Assembly (NCBI RefSeq): GCF_000717645.1
Contig: NZ_JNZZ01000009.1
Span: 138,438 to 202,437 of the forward strand
Length of the DNA: 64,000 bases
Origin: Streptomyces californicus
GTDB lineage: Bacteria > Actinomycetota > Actinomycetes > Streptomycetales > Streptomycetaceae
Direction of reading: 5' to 3'
Part shown: positions 10,001-16,750 of the stretch, in pieces
Layout of the letters: every line of letters begins with the position of its first letter
How positions within the stretch are numbered: the stretch's first letter is position 1
Notes under the pieces: model-generated
The model's input: only the letters and a program-made list of their open reading frames with translations
Told to the model about the DNA's origin: nothing
Database searches by the model: none
Position numbers and translations under genes: made by a program

Positions 10001-10671
10001 TGCTGCTCATCCTGATCCTCCTGCTGATGGCCGCCGCCGTCGCGTTCGCCGTGATGTTCATGCCGAAGCAGGAGCCGGGCCAAGACGGCGGGGCGCCCGC
10101 GCCCTCCGGCTCCGCCGCGCCGCCCGCCGCCTCGGCGGAGCCCCGCCCGTCCGCCTCCGACGACGACGCCGGCACCGGTTCGCAGCAGCCGCAGACCAGC
10201 CGCTCGGCCGTCGCGCTCCCCTCCGGCTACGCGCTCCGCAAGGACGCGGAGGGCTTCGAGGTCGGCGTACCGAAGGACTGGCAGCGCAGCCCCGCCAACG
10301 CGGACCGTCAGATCCGTTACGGCAGCGACGGGTTCACCCTGCTCGTCGTGCCAGGCCGGGACACGGTGAAGTCCGGCGGCAGCGATCCGCTGGACTACCA
10401 GCGGGACAAGGAGCCCGAGCTCCAGCCGTTCCGGGATTCGAGCTGGTCCTCCTCGTCCGGGGTGCGCCGTGTCGACGTCGGGCGGCAGGCCATGGCCGAG
10501 GGGCAGTTCACCTGGCAGGAGAGCGGCGGGCGCGAGGTGTTCGTCCGCAACCTCGCGATGATCGTCGACGGCCGCTACCACGTCATCCAGGTCATCGGCC
10601 CGGAGAACGACCGGGACCGGGTCACCGAGGTCTACCAGCAGGCCGTCGCCTCGTACCGGACCACCGGCTGA
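7063..10671 (+). CDS. Giant membrane-anchored pseudokinase with a large repetitive insertion
   Basis: 1202 residues from a GTG at 7063 with GGGGAGG upstream. The kinase fold is recognisable but dead: the lysine site reads VLVRQ (Arg42), HRDxKxxN reads HRNITVRT (159-166), and DFG reads TGL (178-180). The N-lobe and catalytic loop end near residue 190. The C-lobe resumes near 783 with PSTDLWALGALLYRAVQGHAPYP. Between them lie nearly 600 disordered residues rich in Asp, Glu, Tyr, Gly and Pro, including 12-residue and 24-residue tandem repeats. One membrane helix (about 978-1001) leads to an ectodomain (PSGYALRKDAEGFEVGVPKDW) like those of the flanking kinases. A scaffold or signalling platform role is inferred, possibly as a substrate of the neighbouring kinases. 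Confidence 0.85.
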   Translation: MDDYAGRVLADRYRLPLPPSDGYELAETRAFDTYSGQEVLVRQVPLPEVVDAEVLDADGRPSASGRAAGHAVRRSADPAVRRAIEAAQAAAQVPDHPRLDQVFDVFAEAGSLWIVSELVAARPLAALLAERPLNPYRAAEIGSDVLAALRVLHAHGWTHRNITVRTVLVCDDGRVMLTGLAAGAAEEALCGYAPAPLPDPDPADGPTTYGVPDPGPDPREEFDDTRSLPPGRGDAYEGVEDVREYAYAEDDRGYGRAPEYAEYGDGERYADVLDAEDVQEYDGDPGRRADDEDAQGYGGYGAYAEDEDAGEYGAYAGGEGAGEYGAYAGDEDRDRRDAPASGGLPVPPLPQGYVPREDERGYGREDGPYDREDGRYGLPPGRQPYEEPSGRDDAPSRGPARPSDAYEDAYDGGEETRRPGAPDAGQEIVPRPAAPTVPYTAIPPAEPGASNAAQLRAARAGAIAAYRAGARAAARVTEDRQEADRARTAPADLTKSPQRDGRTPHPAPPGDAPTPAGAGGYPDGGRAPHPAPPGDGPTPAGAGGYPDEGPDAVTGDHGAGTDSGAGTGHQSDHGDHGAGTGRQGDHGDHRAGMGDSGTAGRAVGTGDPGSGGPGATPDVLPLQRRPGAPAPDAPAAPRPLSAPWGAPAESPYDDEDDEDDDEGPRPPARRVHLAGTWDDGPGAGRPVPAGGSGADALRADSRRPGQAPPAPRPSAERAPASAWEDAVTGGREPAVHRGPATPLAAERARQARITVVGAVTERWAPEQAGPVHENWQLAPPIGPSTDLWALGALLYRAVQGHAPYPEENAAELVQMVCGEPPAFAEECGPLRPVVESLLRQDPSERPDVEELSGWLRSLVRSAPEPEAGADVVPLPAPDAAKLPVVRRRGELVRRRRGRFGGGANQGRHRQGRGRKPARRFDDDHHDSLLPPPERTAPMAVGHWEEERPARAPRAPKGPRVLREPPRRDERPSSPRSLGRLLLILILLLMAAAVAFAVMFMPKQEPGQDGGAPAPSGSAAPPAASAEPRPSASDDDAGTGSQQPQTSRSAVALPSGYALRKDAEGFEVGVPKDWQRSPANADRQIRYGSDGFTLLVVPGRDTVKSGGSDPLDYQRDKEPELQPFRDSSWSSSSGVRRVDVGRQAMAEGQFTWQESGGREVFVRNLAMIVDGRYHVIQVIGPENDRDRVTEVYQQAVASYRTTG
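7960..8060 (+). repeat. 36-bp tandem repeat within the pseudokinase gene
   Basis: TACGGCGCGTACGCC (third copy TATGG) starts at 7960, 7996 and 8032. This encodes YGAYAxDExAGE-type 12-residue units. Confidence 0.85.
8563..8706 (+). repeat. 72-bp tandem duplication within the pseudokinase gene
   Basis: Two near-identical 72-bp copies encode a 24-residue unit, GRTPHPAPPGDAPTPAGAGG followed by YPDG. A looser His/Asp/Gly-rich repeat follows to about 8850. Confidence 0.85.
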
Positions 10672-10702
10672 CCGCACGTCACCGCGCCGTCCGCGCCACG
10701 GC

Positions 10703-10784
10703 GGTTGTAGGACGGCGACAACCATCACGGTGCGGTCTCGTGGGCGATCCCCGGTTCCGCCCGCGCGCTCCGCCTCCGTACTGT
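10703..10784 (+). promoter_or_regulatory. Promoter and possible operator of the third kinase gene
   Basis: TTCCGC (10755-10760), an 18-base spacer and TACTGT (10779-10784) form a plausible promoter about 25 bases upstream of the start region. Upstream, GGTTGT (10703-10708) and ACAACC (10718-10723) form a 21-base inverted repeat that could be an operator. Confidence 0.4.
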
Positions 10785-10815
10785 GGCTTTTCGAGGAACG
10801 GGGCGGGGACTTCAC

Positions 10816-12549
10816 GTGGATCGATCACACGGCACGGACGCGGGACTGGTGCTGGCGGGGCGCTACCGGCTGGGCGACGTGCTCGGCCGGGGCGGCATGG
10901 GCAAGGTCTGGCGGGCCCACGACGAGGTGCTGCACCGCACCGTCGCCGTCAAGGAGTTGACCGCCGGGCTGTACGTCGCCGAGGCCGACCGGCTCGTCCT
11001 GCACGCCCGGACGCAGAAGGAGGCGCGGGCGGCGGCGCGCATCACGCACCCCGGGGTCGTCACCGTCCACGACGTCATCGAGTACGACCAGCGCCCGTGG
11101 ATCGTCATGCAGTACGTCGACGGGCCCTCGCTCGCCGACGCCGCCAAGGAGAGCGGCGAGATCGCCCCGCGCGAGGCGGCCCGCATCGGACTCCACGTAC
11201 TGAGCGCCCTGCGCGCCGCCCACAGCGCCGGGGTGCTGCACCGCGACGTCAAGCCGGGCAACGTCCTGCTCGCCCGCGACGGGCAGGTGCTCCTCACCGA
11301 CTTCGGGATCGCCGCGATCGAGGGCGACTCCACCATCACCCGGACCGGCGAACTGGTCGGCTCCATCGACTACCTGGCCCCCGAACGGGTACGCGGCGGC
11401 GATCCCGGCCCCGCCTCCGACCTCTGGTCGCTGGGCGCCACGCTGTACACGGCGGTCGAGGGGACCTCCCCGTTCCGCCGTACGTCCCCGATCTCCACCA
11501 TGCAGGCCGTCGTCACCGACGAGCCGCCCGCCCCCGTCAACGCCGGTCCGCTCGGGCCCGTGATCACGGCGCTGCTCCGCAAGGACCCGGACGACCGGCC
11601 CACCGCCGCGCAGACCGAGCAGATGCTGCTGGACGCCATGGAGGGGCGTGAGCCCCGGGCCGCGCAGGCCCATGTGCCCACCCAGCGCTACCCGGAGGAG
11701 TCCCGCTACGGCTACCGGGACCCGCGCGGCGCCGACGCCCCGGCCGACCCGCCCGGCTCCGACGGCTCCACCGCCCGGCTGCCCGGAGCGGCCGATCCCG
11801 CCGCCGAGCGCACGGCCCCCGACCAGCCCGCCCCGGCCCCGGCGCACCCGGTCACCGGCCCCGCCTCCGCGCCGGTGACCCGGCGCTCCGGCTCCCGGTG
11901 GCGCACGGTGCTCGCCGTGGTCGTCGCCGCCGCTGTGCTCGGCGGCGCGGCCGGACTGGTCGCGATGAAGTACGGGGAGGGCTCGGACACCCCCGGCGGC
12001 ACCGGCGGCGGCACGGCCGCGAGCAGTCCGCAGGCCACGCCCGGCACCACCCCGGAGGCCACCGACCCCGCGCAGGGCGTCCCGGACGTGCCCGACGGCT
12101 GGCAACGGGTCGAGGATCCGGCGGGCTTCAGCCTGGTCGTCCCCGACGGCTGGAGGCGGCAGGTCCAGGACGGCCAGATCGACTACACCCCGGACGGCGG
12201 GGCCCACCGCATACGCGTCAGCGTCGATCCGGACCCGGACTTCGACCACCCGTTCCTGCACATGGAGAGCATGGAGGAGCAGCTTTCCGAGCGGCTGCCC
12301 GGCTACCGGCGGATCGGCCTGGAGAAGAACACCTTCCGCGACCGGCCGGGCGCCCTCTGGGAGTTCACCTGGAACGAGACCAAGGACCACGCGGGGCTCC
12401 GGCACGGGATCGACCAGATGTACTACGGCGGCCCGGGCGGTCCGGAGTACGCGCTGTACCTGACCGCCCCCGAGGACGGCTGGGCGGAGAGCCGCGAGAA
12501 GTTCGACATCATGCTGCGGAGCTGGCGCGCCCCCAAAGCCCAGCGGTGA
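10816..12549 (+). CDS. Membrane-anchored serine/threonine protein kinase
   Basis: 577 residues from a GTG at 10816 (GGGGCGGGGA upstream); an ATG at 10783 is in frame but lacks a ribosome site. The kinase domain is complete: glycine loop LGRGGMGKV (23-31), VAVK Lys46, HRDVKPGN (Asp144), DFG (Asp162), APE (188-190). A Pro/Ala linker follows, then one membrane segment (about 362-385). The C-terminal ectodomain opens with PDGWQRVEDPAGFSLVVPDGW, the same type found in the two upstream kinases. The three genes look like products of local duplication. It could phosphorylate the pseudokinase encoded next door, but nothing in the sequence proves this. Confidence 0.92.
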   Translation: MDRSHGTDAGLVLAGRYRLGDVLGRGGMGKVWRAHDEVLHRTVAVKELTAGLYVAEADRLVLHARTQKEARAAARITHPGVVTVHDVIEYDQRPWIVMQYVDGPSLADAAKESGEIAPREAARIGLHVLSALRAAHSAGVLHRDVKPGNVLLARDGQVLLTDFGIAAIEGDSTITRTGELVGSIDYLAPERVRGGDPGPASDLWSLGATLYTAVEGTSPFRRTSPISTMQAVVTDEPPAPVNAGPLGPVITALLRKDPDDRPTAAQTEQMLLDAMEGREPRAAQAHVPTQRYPEESRYGYRDPRGADAPADPPGSDGSTARLPGAADPAAERTAPDQPAPAPAHPVTGPASAPVTRRSGSRWRTVLAVVVAAAVLGGAAGLVAMKYGEGSDTPGGTGGGTAASSPQATPGTTPEATDPAQGVPDVPDGWQRVEDPAGFSLVVPDGWRRQVQDGQIDYTPDGGAHRIRVSVDPDPDFDHPFLHMESMEEQLSERLPGYRRIGLEKNTFRDRPGALWEFTWNETKDHAGLRHGIDQMYYGGPGGPEYALYLTAPEDGWAESREKFDIMLRSWRAPKAQR

Positions 12550-12931
12550 CCCCGGCTCGGCCCGGAGGTGGCCCCGGCACCCGGCGGTGGTCCAGGCCCG
12601 ACGGTGGCCCCCGGCACCCGGCAAAGTTCCGCCCGGCGCGGCCCGCCGCCCGGGCCAAGCCTCGTCCGCCGTCCCCGTCCCCTGACACCGCCTCCGAGCC
12701 CCCTGACACCGTCCCCGTGCCCCGTGGCACGGTCCCCGTGAACATTCGCGCCTTCCGGGCGCGGAGGGCCGACCGTCGTCCGGCGGTCAGTCGCAACACC
12801 ACTGATCAGCGGTTATGTCGCCAGCGATCACTGGCTTGGTCGGAGAGGGTGCCGGACGGGGGCGGCGGGTCCTGTGAAAAACTGTTACCCACGGGTACCC
12901 AAAGGCTCCGGCGGGACATACTCTCGGCCTC
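12550..12931. other. Intergenic region before the semialdehyde dehydrogenase gene
   Basis: 382 bases without a gene. The left part contains short GC-rich direct repeats (CCCTGACACCG twice near 12680-12710). Near 12803-12834 there is an imperfect inverted repeat (CCACTGATC / GATCACTGG). The right end carries the palindrome and -10 element listed separately. Confidence 0.5.
12886..12924 (+). promoter_or_regulatory. Palindrome and -10 element for a leaderless transcript
   Basis: TACCC-AC-GGGTA (12886-12897) is a short palindrome. TACTCT (12919-12924) is a good -10 element, placing the transcript start at about 12931, on or next to the ATG at 12932. No Shine-Dalgarno sequence is present. The palindrome would sit around -35 to -46, where a regulator could act. 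Confidence 0.5.
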
Positions 12932-14548
12932 ATGACGGACTCGCAGGCCCCTGACGCCCCTCTCGGTAGCAACCCCGTGGCGGTCGCCCCCGCCGGCGTG
13001 CGCACCGCCGCCGACGTGGTCACCCCCGAGGTGATCGCCCAGCTCACCCGCGGTGTCGTCGGGTCGGGCCGTACGGCCAACCACACCCCGTTCACCGGGG
13101 AGAAGCTGGCCGACCTGCCCGAGTCCACCCCCGAGGACGTCGCCACCGCCTTCGACCGGGCCCGCGCCGCCCAGCCCGCCTGGGCCGCCGTGCCCGTACG
13201 GCAGCGGGCCGCGGTCCTCCTGCGCTTCCACGACCTCGTCCTCAGCCGCCAGTCCGAGGTCCTCGACCTCATCCAGCTGGAGACCGGCAAGGCCCGTCTG
13301 CACGCCCACGAGGAGGTGCAGGCCGTCGCGGTCGCCGCCCGCCACTACGGGCGCAAGGCCGCCGGCTACCTCAAGCCCCGCCGCCACACCGGCGTCGTCC
13401 CGACCCTCACGAAGGTCACCGAACTGCGCCAGCCGCGCGGCGTCATCGGCCAGATCGCCCCGTGGAACTACCCGCTGGAGCTGTCCGTGGGCGACGCGCT
13501 GCCCGCGTTCGTCTCCGGCAACGCCGTCGTGATGAAGCCCGACACCGAGACCGCGCTCACCGCCCTGTGGGCCCGCGACCTGCTGATCGAGGCCGGCCTG
13601 CCCGCCGAGGTCTTCCAGGTCGTCCTCGGCGAGGGCCCGGTCGTCGGCCCGGAGGTCGTCAGCCGCGCCGACTACGTCTCCTTCACCGGCTCCACCCGCA
13701 CCGGCCGCGAGGTCGCCGTCGGCGCCGCCTCCCGGCTGGTCGGCGTCTCGCTGGAGCTCGGCGGCAAGAACGCCATGCTCGTCCTGGCGGACGCCGACGT
13801 GGAGAAGGCCGCGGCGGGCGCCGTCCGCGCCTGCTTCTCCTCGGCCGGACAGCTCTGCATCTCCATCGAGCGGCTGTACGTCCACGAGTCCATCGCCGAC
13901 GACTTCGTGCAGCGGTTCGCCGCCCGCACCCGGGCCATGCGGCTCGGCAGCTCCCTCGCGTACGGGGCCGACATGGGCTCGCTCGTCGGTGAACGCCAGC
14001 TGGAGACAGTCGCCCGCCACGTCGAGGAGGCCGTCGAGAAGGGCGCGACCCTCATCGCCGGCGGGGTCGCCCGCCCCGACATCGGCCCGCTGTTCTACGA
14101 GCCGACCATCCTCGACGGGGTCGAGGCCCCGATGGCCGTCTGCACCGAGGAGACCTTCGGCCCGGTCGTCTCGATCTACCGCTTCAGCGACGAGGACGAG
14201 GTGATCGGACTGGCCAACGCCACCCCGTACGGCCTCAACTCCAGCGTCTGGACCACCGACTCCCGGCGCGGCCACGAGGTCGCCGCCCGGCTGCGCACCG
14301 GCACCGTCAACATCAACGAGGGGTACGCCCCCGCCTACGGCAGCGTCCAGTCCCCGATGGGCGGCATGAAGGACAGCGGCCTCGGCAGGCGGCACGGCTC
14401 CGAGGGCATCCTCAAGTACACCGAGGCCCAGACCGTCGCCCAGCAGCGGCTGATCCCGCTCGCGCCCGCCTTCGGGATGGACGACGAGAAGTACGCCGCG
14501 TTCATGACCCGCAGCCTCAAGGCGATGAAGGCGTTCAGACTGCGCTGA
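12932..14548 (+). CDS. Succinate-semialdehyde dehydrogenase (NADP+), GabD2-like
   Basis: 538 residues of the aldehyde dehydrogenase superfamily. Visible elements are the cofactor loop GQIAPWNYPLEL, the lysine in VVMKPDTETALT, SFTGSTRTGRE, the catalytic Glu in LELGGKNAML and the nucleophile Cys in SSAGQLCIS. Placement in the GabD2-like succinate-semialdehyde dehydrogenase group is by overall resemblance; another aldehyde as substrate is possible. The reaction would feed succinate to the TCA cycle. The start is taken at the ATG at 12932 because a -10 element lies 8 bases upstream and no ribosome site exists. A GMC oxidoreductase gene follows after 153 bases. Confidence 0.85.
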   Translation: MTDSQAPDAPLGSNPVAVAPAGVRTAADVVTPEVIAQLTRGVVGSGRTANHTPFTGEKLADLPESTPEDVATAFDRARAAQPAWAAVPVRQRAAVLLRFHDLVLSRQSEVLDLIQLETGKARLHAHEEVQAVAVAARHYGRKAAGYLKPRRHTGVVPTLTKVTELRQPRGVIGQIAPWNYPLELSVGDALPAFVSGNAVVMKPDTETALTALWARDLLIEAGLPAEVFQVVLGEGPVVGPEVVSRADYVSFTGSTRTGREVAVGAASRLVGVSLELGGKNAMLVLADADVEKAAAGAVRACFSSAGQLCISIERLYVHESIADDFVQRFAARTRAMRLGSSLAYGADMGSLVGERQLETVARHVEEAVEKGATLIAGGVARPDIGPLFYEPTILDGVEAPMAVCTEETFGPVVSIYRFSDEDEVIGLANATPYGLNSSVWTTDSRRGHEVAARLRTGTVNINEGYAPAYGSVQSPMGGMKDSGLGRRHGSEGILKYTEAQTVAQQRLIPLAPAFGMDDEKYAAFMTRSLKAMKAFRLR

Positions 14549-14701
14549 TCCGGGACCGCCGCGCCTCCCGGGGGCCGTTCCCGGAGGCGTGGCGGGGCCC
14601 GGGGCCGCCGGGCCCGTACCGGCACGCCGACCCGTGTCCGCCGGTCCGCCCGCCGCCGCACCGTCCGCCCTTTTCGTACCGATTCCGTTCCGAGGAGTGC
14701 C

Positions 14702-16582
14702 ATGTCCCAGGTCAGCCCTGCCCAGAAACCGGCCGTGAGCCATGTCCCGGCCGAGGACGACGCCGCGTACGACTACGACGTGCTGGTCGTGGGCTCGGGC
14801 TTCGGCGGCGCGGTGACGGCCCTCCGGCTGACCGAGAAGGGCTACCGCGTCGGCGTCCTGGAGGCGGGCCGCCGCTTCACCCGCGAGACGCTCCCCAAGA
14901 ACTCCTGGGACATCAAGAACTACCTCTGGGCTCCCGCCCTCGGCCTCTTCGGCCTCCAGCGCATCCACCTGCTCGGCAACGTCATGGTGCTCGCCGGGGC
15001 GGGCGTCGGCGGCGGATCGCTCAACTACGCCAACACGCTGTACGTGCCGCCCGCCCCGTTCTTCGAGGACCGTCAGTGGGCCTCGATCACCGACTGGCAG
15101 GACGAGCTCAAGCCGTACTACGACCAGGCCCGCCGGATGCTCGGGGTCCGCCTCAACCCGACCATGACCCCCTCCGACGTCCACCTCAAGGCCGTCGCGG
15201 AGACCATGGGCGTCGGGGACACCTTCCACCTGACCCCGGTCGGCGTCTTCTTCGGCGACGGCAAGGACGCCGACGGCACCGCGAAGGCCAAGGCCGGCGG
15301 CACCGTCCCCGACCCGTACTTCGGCGGCGCGGGACCCGACCGCAAGGCGTGCACCGAGTGCGGCGAGTGCATGACGGGCTGCCGCCACGGCGCGAAGAAC
15401 ACGCTCAACGAGAACTACCTCCACCTCGCGGAACAGGCGGGCGCGGTCATCCACCCGATGACCTCCGTCGTCGCCGTCACCGACGACGCCCGGGGCGGCT
15501 ACCGCGTCCTGACCGTCCCCACCGACCGCCGCCGCCGGGCCCGGCCCACCAGGCTGCGGGCCCGCGAGGTCGTCATCGCCGCCGGGACGTACGGCACCCA
15601 GACCCTGCTGCACACCATGAAGGACCGGGGGCTGCTGCCCCGGATCTCCGCGAAGCTCGGCGAGCTGACCCGGACCAACTCCGAGGGACTGGTGGGCGCG
15701 CAGACCAGCGACCGCCGCTACCGCAAGAAGCACGGGGTCGCCCGGGCCGACTTCACCCGGGGCGTGGCGATCACCTCGTCGATCCACCCCGACGAGAACA
15801 CCCACATCGAACCCGTCCGCTACGGCAAGGGCTCCAACGCCATGGGCTCGCTGACGATCCTCCAGGTCCCCTACGGCGGCCGCCGGGTCCTCGGCTGGCT
15901 CGGCAACATGGCCAAGCACCCCACCCTCGCGCTGCGTTCGCTCTCCAACCGCCGCTGGTCCGAGCGCACCATCATCGGCCTCGTCATGCAGTCGCTCGAC
16001 AACTCTCTGACCACGTACCGCAAGCCGGGCGGCGTCGGCAAGGGCCTGCTCACCGCACGCCAGGGCCACGGCGCGCCGAACCCGGTCCAGATCCCCGACG
16101 CCACCCGGGGCGCGACCCTGCTCGCCGAGGAGATCAACGGCTTCGCCGGGTCCAACATCGGCGAGCTGATGGGCACCCCGCTCACCGCCCACTTCCTCGG
16201 CGGCTGCCCGATCGGCGCGAGCGCGGAGGAGGGCGTCATCGACCCGTACCACCGCCTCTACGGCCACCCCGGCATCAGCGTCGTCGACGGCTCCGCGGTC
16301 TCCGCCAACCTCGGCGTCAACCCGTCCCTGACGATCACCGCCCAGGCCGAGCGCGCGATGTCGTTCTGGCCGAACAAGGGCGAGGCGGACCCGCGCCCGG
16401 AGCAGGGGGCGGCGTACGAGCGGCTCACCCCGGTCGAACCGCGCACGCCCGCCGTGCCGAAGGAGGCGTTCGGCGCGCTGAAGCTGCCGTTCCTGGGCAT
16501 CCCGGTGGTGCCGCCGAAGGGGACGACGGAGGCGGGGAAGGGCGTGGAGGGCGTCGGGAACACGCCTGTGCCCAATCCGTGA
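14702..16582 (+). CDS. GMC-family FAD oxidoreductase (cholesterol-oxidase-like)
   Basis: 626 residues; the ATG at 14702 follows GAGGAG. An N-terminal FAD-binding motif DVLVVGSGFGGAVTALRL (about 25-42) is followed by a GAGVGGGSLNYAN block. A cysteine cluster CTECGECMTGCRHGAKNT lies near residues 218-235. The C-terminal GMC block ends HPGISVVDGSAVSANLGVNP (about 521-540). The Cys cluster resembles a ferredoxin-type ligand set (CxxCxxCxxxC) and recurs in cholesterol-oxidase-like relatives; whether it binds a metal centre cannot be seen. The natural substrate is unknown. It may act with the upstream aldehyde dehydrogenase in alcohol-to-acid oxidation, which is inference from adjacency. Confidence 0.82.
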   Translation: MSQVSPAQKPAVSHVPAEDDAAYDYDVLVVGSGFGGAVTALRLTEKGYRVGVLEAGRRFTRETLPKNSWDIKNYLWAPALGLFGLQRIHLLGNVMVLAGAGVGGGSLNYANTLYVPPAPFFEDRQWASITDWQDELKPYYDQARRMLGVRLNPTMTPSDVHLKAVAETMGVGDTFHLTPVGVFFGDGKDADGTAKAKAGGTVPDPYFGGAGPDRKACTECGECMTGCRHGAKNTLNENYLHLAEQAGAVIHPMTSVVAVTDDARGGYRVLTVPTDRRRRARPTRLRAREVVIAAGTYGTQTLLHTMKDRGLLPRISAKLGELTRTNSEGLVGAQTSDRRYRKKHGVARADFTRGVAITSSIHPDENTHIEPVRYGKGSNAMGSLTILQVPYGGRRVLGWLGNMAKHPTLALRSLSNRRWSERTIIGLVMQSLDNSLTTYRKPGGVGKGLLTARQGHGAPNPVQIPDATRGATLLAEEINGFAGSNIGELMGTPLTAHFLGGCPIGASAEEGVIDPYHRLYGHPGISVVDGSAVSANLGVNPSLTITAQAERAMSFWPNKGEADPRPEQGAAYERLTPVEPRTPAVPKEAFGALKLPFLGIPVVPPKGTTEAGKGVEGVGNTPVPNP

Positions 16583-16750
16583 TCTTCCTCCGGGCAACTG
16601 TCCGGGGAGCGGCGCGGTCGAACCCGTACCGTGTCACCTGCCGCAGCGACCGCAGGGGACACGGCGACCGCAGTGAGCGCGGCCCCCGCGACCGGGGCAG
16701 CCGCGAGGGTCCTGCCGGGCGGCGGGCCCCGCCGAGTACCAGAGGTTTCG

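Noticed and set aside
8248..10815. 855-codon open frame on the minus strand opposite the pseudokinase gene
   Set aside because: It is an antisense product of GC-rich codon bias; composition is Gly/Arg/Val-rich without motifs, and the plus strand has a clear kinase-like fold.
12806..16597. 1263-codon open frame on the minus strand
   Set aside because: It lies opposite the dehydrogenase and GMC genes, spans their intergenic region and has low-complexity Arg/Gly/Asp composition.
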